A model generated the notes under the pieces. The model was not told the DNA's origin. It saw only the letters and a list, made by a program, of their open reading frames with translations, and did no database searches. Of a stretch of 33,251 nucleotides of DNA, positions 7,249 through 14,449 are shown in pieces. Source of the stretch: an archaeon (GTDB taxonomy: Archaea; Thermoproteota; Nitrososphaeria; Nitrososphaerales; CADDZS01); assembly GCA_029850555.1 (NCBI GenBank), contig JARCRS010000100.1:1-33251 (forward strand), read 5' to 3'. Both the position numbers and the translations under genes were made by a program. How positions within the stretch are numbered: the stretch's first letter is position 1; each line of letters opens with the position of its first letter.

Positions 7249-8400
7249 TTAGTGTACCCAAAGGTCAGGTCTATCAGAAGAAAGTGCACCAGGATCAGCG
7301 CGTGTCCTTTTTCCACGTCTGTCGTAACGAGAGACTAGTTTCTTTGCCCAACTTTCAATTTCATCGAAAACGTCTGGAAGTTCAAACCCAAACGCTGTAT
7401 AATTGTCCCTTCGTCTTGGAGACATTATGAACACTTGAACTTGGTAGCGTTTTCTCGCGGACTTTGTTTCACCAGCCCTAATTATCGCTCTCGCTTCCAA
7501 TGTATCAGGATTGCCCTTTCGCACGAGTTTTATAATTCGGGAGAACTTTTCTCGAGCCGCTTCGGCTTCGAAAGGATCTTCAGGAAGCCCGACTATATAC
7601 ATCGGGATTCCATCTGATGGTTTTTGACTTAATATTCGCATAAAATCTCGGTGAGTGATTATCCCTTGAAGCTCTTCAAAGCTCGTAATTACCGAGTAGG
7701 TTTTTTCGGCCTTTTTCATTTCTTTGAAAACCTGACTCAACGAGTCACCTACATCATTTTGAACAAGATCCGAATCGGCGAGGTTTTCAATCGGAACCTT
7801 GAACCTGCCTGAACGCATATCTCCTTTTGGATCCCGATCAGGAGTTGGTAGTATATTGTACACTATAGAAGCTGAACTAACGACGCCATGGATCTTTCCG
7901 TCATTTATGACTGGAATCTGATCAATCCTCCGCCGTATCATTATTCGTCTTGCTTTCCCAATGTCATCTTCTTTCTCTAATGTGATTGGATCAGGGGTCA
8001 TCAATCGATTTGCTCTGACATTACCTTGGGTATCGATGACTTTGTCGATTATCGTAAACGTGTCAATTTTCCCAACCGGCTTGCCATTCCTATAGATAGG
8101 CAAGGAGCGTATCCTATGCTCAAACATTAGCGTTGCAGCATCGCCGACATTATTGTTCGGATTGAGTCTAGGAATATAGGACATTACCGTAGATACCTTT
8201 GTAGTCGTAATATTCTGCACTTTCAGGAGATCGCGTAAAGTCACTATGGCAGTTCTTTCTTTCTCTGCAACAAAAGCCTCAGAAAGCTTTCTTTCTCGCA
8301 TGAAACCAATTATCTTCGCAACCAAAAGCTCGGGGTTTAAAATCTCAATGTTAGAAGACAGTTCCATTACCGGTAGCGCTTGGAGCTCGCTTGGTCTCAT
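7249..8400 (-). CDS. Four-CBS-domain protein with extra C-terminal domain
   Basis: The 383-aa protein has four CBS motifs in two tandem pairs, roughly residues 8-65, 70-125, 130-185 and 198-262. Examples are VSTVMSYIPRLNPNN with RIRSLPIYRNGKPVGKID, NRLMTPDPITL with RRIDQIPVINDGKIHGVVS, and ELQGIITHRDFMRIL. Tandem CBS pairs usually bind adenine nucleotides and act as energy sensors. The C-terminal 110 residues form a separate alpha/beta domain with ARAIIRAGETKSARKRYQV followed by QVFIM, and a basic tail with KRTRAD. That alternation resembles ribosome-hibernation (HPF/RaiA-like) or similar RNA-binding folds, but I cannot show homology. If so, the protein would link nucleotide status to ribosome or RNA binding. 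No transporter or enzyme is fused. Confidence 0.8.
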   Translation of the reverse strand: MRPSELQALPVMELSSNIEILNPELLVAKIIGFMRERKLSEAFVAEKERTAIVTLRDLLKVQNITTTKVSTVMSYIPRLNPNNNVGDAATLMFEHRIRSLPIYRNGKPVGKIDTFTIIDKVIDTQGNVRANRLMTPDPITLEKEDDIGKARRIMIRRRIDQIPVINDGKIHGVVSSASIVYNILPTPDRDPKGDMRSGRFKVPIENLADSDLVQNDVGDSLSQVFKEMKKAEKTYSVITSFEELQGIITHRDFMRILSQKPSDGIPMYIVGLPEDPFEAEAAREKFSRIIKLVRKGNPDTLEARAIIRAGETKSARKRYQVQVFIMSPRRRDNYTAFGFELPDVFDEIESWAKKLVSRYDRRGKRTRADPGALSSDRPDLWVH

Positions 8401-8508
8401 TTTGCATTCTCAGCTATATTTGAGTCGCGCCATGCCGATAAAGTTAATGGAACTGAAATTTCTCGCGGATTGAAAAGTAATCTAATTTATTTTAGATCAA
8501 GAAAAAAA

Positions 8509-9039
8509 TCAGCTGTTGGCCATTGATTGGAGCCCTAACCACTTGCGATTATCCCATGAAACAACATTTGTCGGATTGATTTCGACTACAAGACGATGCT
8601 CTTTTCCGTACTTTTCTTGCCATGCGCGCGGCATTCTCTTAGTATCTCGTAGGCTAGAATACTTTTCTGCTAGCATAGAAAAAACTTGGTTTCTTCTCGG
8701 TCTGTCATGATCTATTATCCTCGCCAGACCTTGGATCATTACACCTCTGAGATTGCTGTAAAGCTCCCCGTCAGAAACTACTCCGCACACCTGAGGTCTC
8801 TTCATCAAGTTTCGTATTTTCTTTTTGTACGGTTGGGCTCTGAAGTAAATTTTCCCGTCAATTACAACGTACCAAACAGGTGTCGAGTGGGGAAAACCAA
8901 ACGAATCGAGGGTAGAAAGGGTCATTGTGTAATGACTTCTAACAAATGCCCAAGCTTCGCTCGAATTCATCGGAATGTACTGAGATCTTCTTCCTTTACT
9001 TATGCTGGGTCGCTGAATTTTTGCTAGCGAATTCTTCAA
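8509..9039 (-). CDS. PPOX-fold (pyridoxamine-phosphate-oxidase-like) flavin/F420-binding protein
   Basis: The 176-aa protein has the split beta-barrel pattern of this family: HYTMTLSTLDSFGFPHSTPV followed by WYVVIDGKIYFRAQ and KKKIRNLMKRPQVCGVVSDG, then RGVMIQGLARIIDHDRP and a C-terminal RLVVEINPTNVVSWDNRKW. Members bind FMN, F420 or heme and reduce small substrates. The G-P-H-S-TPVW stretch and the KxxN(L/M)xxxP(Q/V) pattern fit the F420/FMN-dependent subgroup; the substrate is unknown. The start is uncertain: a TTG at 9039 adds 23 basic residues, while the first ATG at 8970 gives MNSSEAW directly before the domain. It lies 108 nt upstream of the CBS gene on the same strand. Confidence 0.82.
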   Translation of the reverse strand: MKNSLAKIQRPSISKGRRSQYIPMNSSEAWAFVRSHYTMTLSTLDSFGFPHSTPVWYVVIDGKIYFRAQPYKKKIRNLMKRPQVCGVVSDGELYSNLRGVMIQGLARIIDHDRPRRNQVFSMLAEKYSSLRDTKRMPRAWQEKYGKEHRLVVEINPTNVVSWDNRKWLGLQSMANS

Positions 9040-9148
9040 TTCACATAGGCTCCAATTCTGTCCTAAACAAGTAAGATAAACTTTCAGAAAAGGATTTCCT
9101 AACGAACAGACCCCAACGAAGAGAGAAGTCTTCTAAAAGGAATCAAAC

Positions 9149-9457
9149 CTAGATGCTTTCAGGAAACTTTGTTTTTGAAGCCATTCCCACTATAGTGTTC
9201 GTATCGAGAACGTATTTCGCTCCTTCAACCTTTGCAATTGCAGAATTGAAAACGTTGTCATAATCAGCCTGAAGAAAGATCCTCTTTACTTGTACAACGG
9301 CTAGTACATCATACTCTCCAGTAATCATGTGAGTTTCGACGACTTCGTCCATCTTGAGAAGCTCTTCCATTACTTCCTTCTCCTTCATTGGTTCAACCTG
9401 AACTAAGATAAACGCACGAGTATATTCCTTCATCGGCTTTGGTTCTTCTTCTAACAT
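9149..9457 (-). CDS. Stand-alone AsnC/Lrp ligand-binding (RAM) domain protein
   Basis: The 102-aa protein is a single beta-alpha-beta-beta-alpha-beta RAM domain without a DNA-binding helix-turn-helix. Visible features are RAFILVQVEPMKEKEVMEEL, then VVETHMITGEYDVLAVVQVK (the conserved H-x-I-TGEYD turn that lines the effector pocket) and VEGAKYVLDTNTIVGM. Stand-alone RAM proteins are common in archaea and may pair with full-length Lrp proteins or bind amino acids. The ATG at 9457 gives an acidic N-terminus. The gene is next to the mobile element inserted upstream of it; its own promoter would lie between 9458 and the element end at 9549. Confidence 0.85.
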   Translation of the reverse strand: MLEEEPKPMKEYTRAFILVQVEPMKEKEVMEELLKMDEVVETHMITGEYDVLAVVQVKRIFLQADYDNVFNSAIAKVEGAKYVLDTNTIVGMASKTKFPESI

Positions 9458-9541
9458 TCTAAAATTTTCAGCTCCGAAAATGATAATGTCTCGTAAGGCG
9501 GGAACGATTCTTGAGTTTCGGGCTTAAAACAATTGCGAGAT

Positions 9542-9548
9542 CTATGTT
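9542..9548 (+). repeat. Left copy of the target-site direct repeat
   Basis: CTATGTT directly abuts the left terminal inverted repeat and recurs exactly at the right end (11852-11858). Because the element itself starts with GGAT and the right flank also reads GGAT, the visible direct repeat extends to 11 bp (9542-9552 and 11852-11862). The symmetric terminal repeats favour a 7-bp duplication; 8 bp is possible. Confidence 0.65.
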
Positions 9549-9565
9549 GGATATCGGCTACTTTA
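9549..9565 (+). repeat. Left terminal inverted repeat
   Basis: GGATATCGGCTACTTTA; it matches the complement of the right end at 15 of 17 positions and includes the stop codon of the DDE transposase gene. Confidence 0.7.
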
Positions 9566-10229
9566 CCTCTGACGGAGTGCATTTCAACGTCTCGTGAGGT
9601 CGCATTCGATTGTACCAATAAGCGAACAGATGAAGAAATCTTCCTATTCGTTCGATAGCTCTTGAAGGATCTTTGATGGGAAAATTATTGTAAAATCTTC
9701 GTGTTCTCTGCTTGAAGGTACGATACCACCTCTCGATGTAGTTTCTTATTCCGAACGTCTTCTGAATGTAATCCAGTTTGAGATATTCGAATGCGTATTT
9801 GTACCACGGAGCATGATCTGTGATCATAAGAGGAGTGCCTCTACAGGACCCAAGAGCTTCTTTCAGCACAAGGATTGTGGATAAAGATGAAATTGACCTT
9901 GTACATCTCGATGAAATCACTTCTCTTCGTGCGAGATCTAGGCATGCAGAGACGTATGCCATCTTGCCGTTTCGCTTGACCTTCGTTTCATCCAATAATA
10001 TTACGTCTCTTTCCTTTCGTCTCGCAAGCTTTTTCGATGCAAAAGCTTCTTCAAATTTGAGTATCCATTTGCGAACAGATTCTTTGCAAACATGAAATCT
10101 CCTTGCAATTGCTCGTAGAGACAATCCTTCCATGTACAGAGAGCATGATTCTGCCTTGATCTCTCTACAAACCTTATGTCTCCCGTGAAAATCTTCTATT
10201 GGAGAGGAAAGAAGGATGTGCGGCGTCAT
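9558..10229 (-). CDS. DDE transposase, IS6/IS240-like
   Basis: The 223-aa protein begins with a helix-turn-helix (SLRAIARRFHVCKESVRKWI, about residues 37-56) and continues with a DDE catalytic core. The first Asp is in VILLDETKVKRNG, the second in LMITDHAPWYKYA, and the Glu in NYIERWYRTFKQRTRRFYNN. It ends with FAYWYNRMRPHETLKCTPSE. This is the layout of IS6/IS240-type transposases, which copy-paste through cointegrates and make 8-bp duplications. Its ATG (10229) lies inside the stop region of the IS110-type gene (ATGA overlap), so it is likely translated by coupling. The stop codon lies within the left terminal repeat. It looks intact: the length is typical and the triad is present. Confidence 0.85.
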   Translation of the reverse strand: MTPHILLSSPIEDFHGRHKVCREIKAESCSLYMEGLSLRAIARRFHVCKESVRKWILKFEEAFASKKLARRKERDVILLDETKVKRNGKMAYVSACLDLARREVISSRCTRSISSLSTILVLKEALGSCRGTPLMITDHAPWYKYAFEYLKLDYIQKTFGIRNYIERWYRTFKQRTRRFYNNFPIKDPSRAIERIGRFLHLFAYWYNRMRPHETLKCTPSEVK

Positions 10230-11521
10230 CTCAAATCACTCCGTTGTACACGTTCTTCAGGCGATGCTTTGCTCTTTCCTCTATGATGACGACCAAGCAT
10301 ACGATCAAGACGCTCTGAATACTGCTCCAGCACTTCAACGTGAGATGAAAGACTTTTGGCTAGTTCCGGGACGCTCTCCGGCAGCACTGCATCTTTTATA
10401 AGTCTCCGGGCGTTCGAGGATGTCTGTCTCATCTTCCTTGCAGTAAGATATCTGTCCTCTTCGACATATCTCTGCTTGGATGTAAGTATCTTCCAAACGA
10501 TGCATGCGAGTTTCCTTGCTGCAGCAACTTCAGCTTCCTGAGGAGCCTTTCCCCTCTTAATCTGTTTCAAGTAGATTCTTTTGACAGCAGAATCTGTTTT
10601 CGCTTTCACAGCTCCCCTTGCCGCACATGTTAGAGCGTACTTCAGAATGACATCACCGTGCTTCACGTGCTCGTGTTCGGATTCGCTTTCTCCGCTGTTG
10701 TCAGCGCCAGGTACGACTCCGGCATACGAGCACAGGTGCTTCTTTGTGGCGAATCGTGTGGCGTCGTCTCCTACTCTTGACTTGATGGCTACCGCGGTGA
10801 ACAAGCTGATGCCAGGATGGCTGAAAAGAAGCTGACAATCCTGATCTGTAGTTGCTATCTTCGCAAGCTCGGTTTCGAGCTGCGCATGCTGGGAAGCGTA
10901 GAACTTCAGCTCCTGAAGATGCATTGCCAGTGCAAGTCTGTCCTGTTGTGGAAGATCTATTTCTGAGAGCTTTTGAAGTCCCTCGACTCCGAACACATCT
11001 GAGAGCTCGGAGAAGTCGCTTTGGACCATGTTCCGCTCTAGCAAAGCTTGCACCTGATTCTTCACTCTTGCAATCTTCGCTCCAATCTCCATCTGTTGAG
11101 TTACTAGGAAACGCATGTCCTCAATGTACTGGGATGGGACGTAGCATCTTCTCAAGTATCCCAGCGAATCCTCTTTGACGATACGCTCACAGTCTCTCTT
11201 ATCGGTTTTTACAGATGGCTTCCTCTCTGGTGGTGCAACCATGTGGATTACGTGTTGGTCTGAAGCAGAAGACGAACAGATCATCCTCGTAATTGCCTTA
11301 CCACTGGTGCTAGATTCGATGATGAACAGAGATTTGTCTGGAACCTTTGACAGCATCTCTGACACTCCAGCCCTAGTTGTTTTGAAGACAAAGGACTGGA
11401 TAGGAGATTCTCCTCCTTCTGCGAACAGCAGTGTAGTGCAGCTTTTCTTATGTGCATCTATTCCAACTCTCATCATTCTTTTTGATTCATACTCCTTTTC
11501 TTGCTGTTTTGTTTGCGTCAT
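10226..11521 (-). CDS. IS110-family transposase (DEDD, bridge-RNA-type recombinase)
   Basis: From the ATG at 11521 the protein has 431 residues. The N-terminal RuvC-like DEDD domain shows VGIDAHKKSC, LFIIESSTSG and KTDKRDCERI, giving D, E, D and D. The C-terminal Transposase_20 region has LFSHPGISLFTAVAIKSRVG and CSYAGVVPGADNSGES with the Ser that acts as nucleophile in this family. A coiled region (about 100-190) separates them, and a basic tail follows. IS110 recombinases are guided by a structured bridge RNA made from the element's noncoding end. A TTG at 11563 would add 14 residues. All catalytic residues are present, so the enzyme looks intact. Its stop overlaps the start of the DDE transposase. 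Confidence 0.88.
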   Translation of the reverse strand: MTQTKQQEKEYESKRMMRVGIDAHKKSCTTLLFAEGGESPIQSFVFKTTRAGVSEMLSKVPDKSLFIIESSTSGKAITRMICSSSASDQHVIHMVAPPERKPSVKTDKRDCERIVKEDSLGYLRRCYVPSQYIEDMRFLVTQQMEIGAKIARVKNQVQALLERNMVQSDFSELSDVFGVEGLQKLSEIDLPQQDRLALAMHLQELKFYASQHAQLETELAKIATTDQDCQLLFSHPGISLFTAVAIKSRVGDDATRFATKKHLCSYAGVVPGADNSGESESEHEHVKHGDVILKYALTCAARGAVKAKTDSAVKRIYLKQIKRGKAPQEAEVAAARKLACIVWKILTSKQRYVEEDRYLTARKMRQTSSNARRLIKDAVLPESVPELAKSLSSHVEVLEQYSERLDRMLGRHHRGKSKASPEERVQRSDLR

Positions 11522-11834
11522 GGATCCCAGACCGACAATCTCCCGTACGTCCACGAAGGACAAGCGGGCCGGTCGTTTCTATCATCATCACTTTTCGTGA
11601 TGACAATCGGGCAACCATGCTAACGAACATGCACAAGGCACACGACATAAGAAGGCTGCCAGGATCCATGACCAGAACAACAGCAGTCCGCTGGAGAGGA
11701 GCAGCTAATCTAAGATTTTCATGCCCGCTAACGAAATATATTATGATTGAACGTGGCTAGGAAGAACTCATCTTCCATGTGTTTTCTCACCAAAAACAAT
11801 GGCGGGAGCTCGCCTGGCCATATTCTTTATCCCC
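11522..11834 (-). ncRNA. Leader of the IS110-type gene: candidate bridge-RNA region
   Basis: No convincing protein is encoded between the transposase start and the right terminal repeat. The stretch contains a 7-bp hairpin TCATCAC/GTGATGA (11585-11603), an 11-bp inverted repeat GTCATGGATCC (11518-11528) with GGATCCATGAC (11662-11672), and a 9-bp direct repeat GCTAACGAA at 11619-11627 and 11727-11735. In IS110 elements the bridge RNA is encoded in the noncoding end next to the gene, often upstream. Position and foldability fit, but I have not identified the target- and donor-binding loops, so this is a candidate only. Confidence 0.35.
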
Positions 11835-11851
11835 TAAAGTGGCCGGTATCC
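11835..11851 (-). repeat. Right terminal inverted repeat
   Basis: On the minus strand it reads GGATACCGGCCACTTTA, matching the left end at 15 of 17 positions. It is followed on the plus strand by the second CTATGTT copy at 11852-11858. Confidence 0.7.
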
Positions 11852-11858
11852 CTATGTT
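11852..11858 (+). repeat. Right copy of the target-site direct repeat
   Basis: CTATGTT, identical to 9542-9548. The match continues for four more bases (GGAT) that belong to the flank here and to the element end on the left. Confidence 0.65.
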
Positions 11859-11987
11859 GGATTCTGAGTTTGATCTAGATAGTCTAACTGAGCACTCCAG
11901 GAATATCTCTAGGAGTCCTTATTACTCTCAAGAGAGACATTTTATTTGCGTTCGAGCTGCTCCAAATCTCCAAATATATTGTAAGTA

Positions 11988-12803
11988 ATGATGGCAGCTC
12001 ACACTATCCAAAAGTGGACCAAAATGGAAAGTGAATCAACCCAACATGACCCAAGATATGATAGACCAAGAAAGCTTTGCCTGATCATTCCCACTTACAA
12101 CGAAAAAGAGAATATTGCTAAATTAATTTCAAGAATTGAAGCTCTACGAGACAAACTGCCTCTGGAATTAAGTTTGATAGTGGTTGACGATGGAAGTGCC
12201 GATGGAACTTTGGAGGTCGTAAGACAGATTATGGAAAAATCTGACAATTTGCGTCTGATCAAAAGACCAAACTTGTTGGGAATAGGTTCAGCTTATCTTG
12301 ACGGCTTCGCTTTTGGACTTGCAGCAGACAGGTCTGACTATTTCGGGGAAATGGATGCTGATCTTCAGCATCCACCTGAGGTGTTAATCGAGATGTCGAA
12401 AGCTGCAAATGAGGGTGCGGATGTCGTTGTGGCTTCTCGATACGTGAAAGGAGGAGGTTCTGTCGGATGGTCGTTCACGAGAAGAATGGTTAGTAGATCA
12501 GCCAACTACCTGGCAAAAATATGCGTCAGGGCTCCAGTTTCAGATTTGACAAGTGGTTTCAGGATTATGAGTAAAAAAGCGATAAGCGGACTCTTACAAA
12601 CTAAGCTCTCCACAAGAGGTTATGCCTTCCAAATTGAAAGTCTTTACGTGTACAAAAAAATGAATATGACCTTTTCCGAAGTTCCATACTTCTTTGAAGA
12701 GAGAAAATCCGGTGAAACTAAACTACACTGGATAGAGATGGCTAGATTCGCAGGGACTGCTATTAAACTTGGATTATTCGGATTGAATGTGAGGAAAGGG
12801 TAA
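11988..12803 (+). CDS. Glycosyltransferase family 2, dolichol-phosphate mannosyltransferase-like
   Basis: The 271-aa protein is a soluble GT-A enzyme. Motifs are LIIPTYNEKENI, LIVVDDGSADGTLEVV, GIGSAYLDGF, the metal/nucleotide-binding EMDADLQHPPE, and LTSGFRIMSKKA with a basic VPYFFEERKSGETKL after it. It matches Dpm1-type synthases, which move mannose or glucose from a nucleotide sugar to dolichol phosphate to supply protein N-glycosylation. There is no C-terminal membrane domain, so it resembles the short soluble Dpm1 class. The first ATG is at 11988, with others at 11991 and 12024. A TATA-like AAATATATT at about 11972-11980 would favour the 12024 start (MESES), while TTTTATTT near 11940 would favour 11988. 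It faces the luciferase-like gene, with 22 nt between the stops. Confidence 0.85.
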   Translation: MMAAHTIQKWTKMESESTQHDPRYDRPRKLCLIIPTYNEKENIAKLISRIEALRDKLPLELSLIVVDDGSADGTLEVVRQIMEKSDNLRLIKRPNLLGIGSAYLDGFAFGLAADRSDYFGEMDADLQHPPEVLIEMSKAANEGADVVVASRYVKGGGSVGWSFTRRMVSRSANYLAKICVRAPVSDLTSGFRIMSKKAISGLLQTKLSTRGYAFQIESLYVYKKMNMTFSEVPYFFEERKSGETKLHWIEMARFAGTAIKLGLFGLNVRKG

Positions 12804-12825
12804 TTTGGCAGCTTCTTAGTCGACC

Positions 12826-13740
12826 TCAAGGCAAATTTGTAATCTCTTTCAGAATAGCTTTCTTGAACTCTACGTTTTCGTCAGAACTGAAGTACGGATA
12901 TACGCAAGGTAGGTTGACCCCGGATTTCCGAAATTTCTCTATCAGATTAGAGAGCTCAGCAGGAGACGGATTAGCTAGGCTGATTTTCTTGAGACCTTCG
13001 GGAATAACAATAGACTCCTTCGAAAGATCCTCGCGGATTGAAGCGATTGCCTCAGCTACTTTGTTTCTCTCGAACATCGTATGATATTGAGGAAGTCTAT
13101 CGTATTTTACGAACTCTTCAGCAAGTAATCTCTCGGCAATCGAATTCTTTTCAGAATAGAATATTTTGACGTAACACACAGTTTTCTTCATGTGCCCACC
13201 CGCTTCCGTGACTTTCGAGATCAGCTCATGGGAATATTCGGGCGAGCAAAAATTCAGTATCAATCCGTCTACTAGTCCAATCGATTTGATTGCTACTCCA
13301 GATTTCAGGGATGCGACAAGAACATCTGGAAAACTTAAAGGTTCGTTGTTGAATTTAGATGGAAAAAATTTTCGTGTTTCCTCGAGTACGGAGAACATTT
13401 TTTGAATTGTTTGACCCGCATTGATGCCCGGACTTCCCGTTCCGATTCCGAGAACAAATCGATTCCCTGATATCCATTGTACTGTTGCCACTCTTCGAGA
13501 GAAAATTCTCGGGTCATGTTCTAACAATCGAAGGACGCCACTGCCGATTATGATCCTCTTCGTTCCAGCAAAACAGAGGGAACAGAGTTCGATTGATTCC
13601 TGAGCATTGGGAATATCAGGAAAGAAGATGTGAGAAACATTGTTTGAAGCGTCAGCCAATTTCGAAAATTCAACAATCTCTCTAGGATTGTAAAGTTCTG
13701 ATCGAAGTGCCAGAGCTATTTGGCCCAAATCAAGAATCAT
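12826..13740 (-). CDS. Luciferase-like (LLM class) flavin/F420-dependent oxidoreductase
   Basis: The 304-aa protein has the TIM-barrel signature of bacterial luciferases and F420-dependent reductases: EIVEFSKLADASNNVSHIFF, GTKRIIIGSGVLRLLEHDPR, ATVQWISGNRFVLGIGTGSP and a C-terminal PSPAELSNLIEKF followed by SGVNLPCVYPY. Archaeal members include methylene-tetrahydromethanopterin reductase and many enzymes of unknown substrate; I cannot choose between them. It lies 19 nt downstream of an Lrp/AsnC regulator in the same direction, so the regulator probably controls it or shares its signal. The ATG at 13740 is preceded by GATGAGGG, close to the start. Confidence 0.85.
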   Translation of the reverse strand: MILDLGQIALALRSELYNPREIVEFSKLADASNNVSHIFFPDIPNAQESIELCSLCFAGTKRIIIGSGVLRLLEHDPRIFSRRVATVQWISGNRFVLGIGTGSPGINAGQTIQKMFSVLEETRKFFPSKFNNEPLSFPDVLVASLKSGVAIKSIGLVDGLILNFCSPEYSHELISKVTEAGGHMKKTVCYVKIFYSEKNSIAERLLAEEFVKYDRLPQYHTMFERNKVAEAIASIREDLSKESIVIPEGLKKISLANPSPAELSNLIEKFRKSGVNLPCVYPYFSSDENVEFKKAILKEITNLP

Positions 13741-13759
13741 CCCTCATCCTCATGGATTC

Positions 13760-14212
13760 TCAAAGTTCCTCTTTTAGAGTTAGAAACGAAGCGCATGTTA
13801 ATGTTCTTTCCACTCCTTTTATGTTCCGGATCTTGTCCATAACGAGTTGACCTATTGATTCGATTGACTCGCCGCGGGCCTTCACAAGAATATCCCAATC
13901 TCCAGAGATTATGTGGACTTCATAGATATCAGGGATTTGTGCTAACTCTCGAGATGCCTCTTTCTGCGAGGTTCCTGCTGAACTTTGAAAAGAGATTAAG
14001 ATGAATGCGGTTACCCCCTTGCCAAGCTTCGAGTAATCTTGAAGTATTGTGAAGCGCTTGATGACGCCAAAACTGATTAATCGACTTATTCTTTCTTGTA
14101 GTGTGGTCCGAGGAATCGAAAGATCCTCGGCCAAAGCTGACATGCTTTGGTTCGAATTGACTCTTAGTCGTGCGAGTATTTCAGCATCTTTCTTGTCATA
14201 GATAAATGACAT
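13760..14212 (-). CDS. Lrp/AsnC-family transcriptional regulator
   Basis: The 150-aa protein has an N-terminal winged helix-turn-helix (KDAEILARLRVNSNQSMSAL then LSIPRTTLQERISRLISFGV, residues 7-55) and a C-terminal RAM effector domain (about 65-145, with IYEVHIISGDWDILVKARGE). Length and order are standard. Such proteins form octamers, bind amino acids and regulate metabolism genes. It is the first gene of a two-gene unit with the luciferase-like enzyme, so autoregulation of that unit is plausible. It starts with ATG at 14212 (MSFIYD). The divergent side holds the tRNA-like sequence at 14317. Confidence 0.92.
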   Translation of the reverse strand: MSFIYDKKDAEILARLRVNSNQSMSALAEDLSIPRTTLQERISRLISFGVIKRFTILQDYSKLGKGVTAFILISFQSSAGTSQKEASRELAQIPDIYEVHIISGDWDILVKARGESIESIGQLVMDKIRNIKGVERTLTCASFLTLKEEL

Positions 14213-14316
14213 GGCTAAATGACTATAATTTCGATGGATTTCAGCATATTGCCGTCAAACTGACGAGAAATAGAGCATAGTGCTTATCTTAGAGTTCGCA
14301 ATTGAGGCACGTAACT

Positions 14317-14392
14317 AGGGAGTTAGTCTAAGTAGCAGGACACAGGCCAGTCTCGCCTGAAATCGCGAGTGCGACGCTCCGACTCCCTACCA
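14317..14392 (+). tRNA. Degenerate tRNA-like sequence (probable tRNA pseudogene, GTC at the anticodon position)
   Basis: Seventy-six bases fit a tRNA cloverleaf including CCA. The acceptor stem AGGGAGT/ACTCCCT is a perfect 7 bp followed by A and CCA. The D stem is GTCT/GGAC and the anticodon stem CAGGC/GCCTG (5 bp). The anticodon loop is CAGTCTC, with GTC (Asp) at 34-36. However position 33 is A instead of U, the D loop lacks GG, the T loop is TGCGACG instead of TTCGANN, and two T-stem pairs are broken (GCGAG/CTCCG). The encoded CCA contrasts with the serine tRNA at the right edge, which lacks it. It could be a decayed tRNA or a tRNA-like element rather than a working tRNA. Confidence 0.5.
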
Positions 14393-14449
14393 CTTTGGTT
14401 ATCGCGGGGGAATCAGTTGCTTTACGATTCTTTCTTTCGTTAAACAGTT

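Larger units (their letters stand above)
9549..11851 (-). mobile_element. 2.3-kb two-transposase insertion element with terminal inverted repeats
   Basis: The left end GGATATCGGCTACTTTA (9549-9565) matches the reverse complement of the right end (11835-11851, GGATACCGGCCACTTTA) at 15 of 17 positions. Both ends are flanked by CTATGTT. Inside lie two minus-strand transposase genes of unrelated families whose coding regions overlap by 4 nt. The left terminal repeat covers the stop codon of the DDE transposase, as in compact insertion sequences, so the ends most likely belong to that enzyme. The IS110-type gene may have inserted into it, or the pair may be a stable two-gene element. It sits between the RAM-domain gene and the glycosyltransferase gene, breaking no visible gene. 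Confidence 0.75.

Noticed and set aside
11779-11988. 69-codon frame across the right end of the mobile element
   Set aside because: It crosses the terminal repeat and the direct repeat, so it can only be a chance frame created by insertion.
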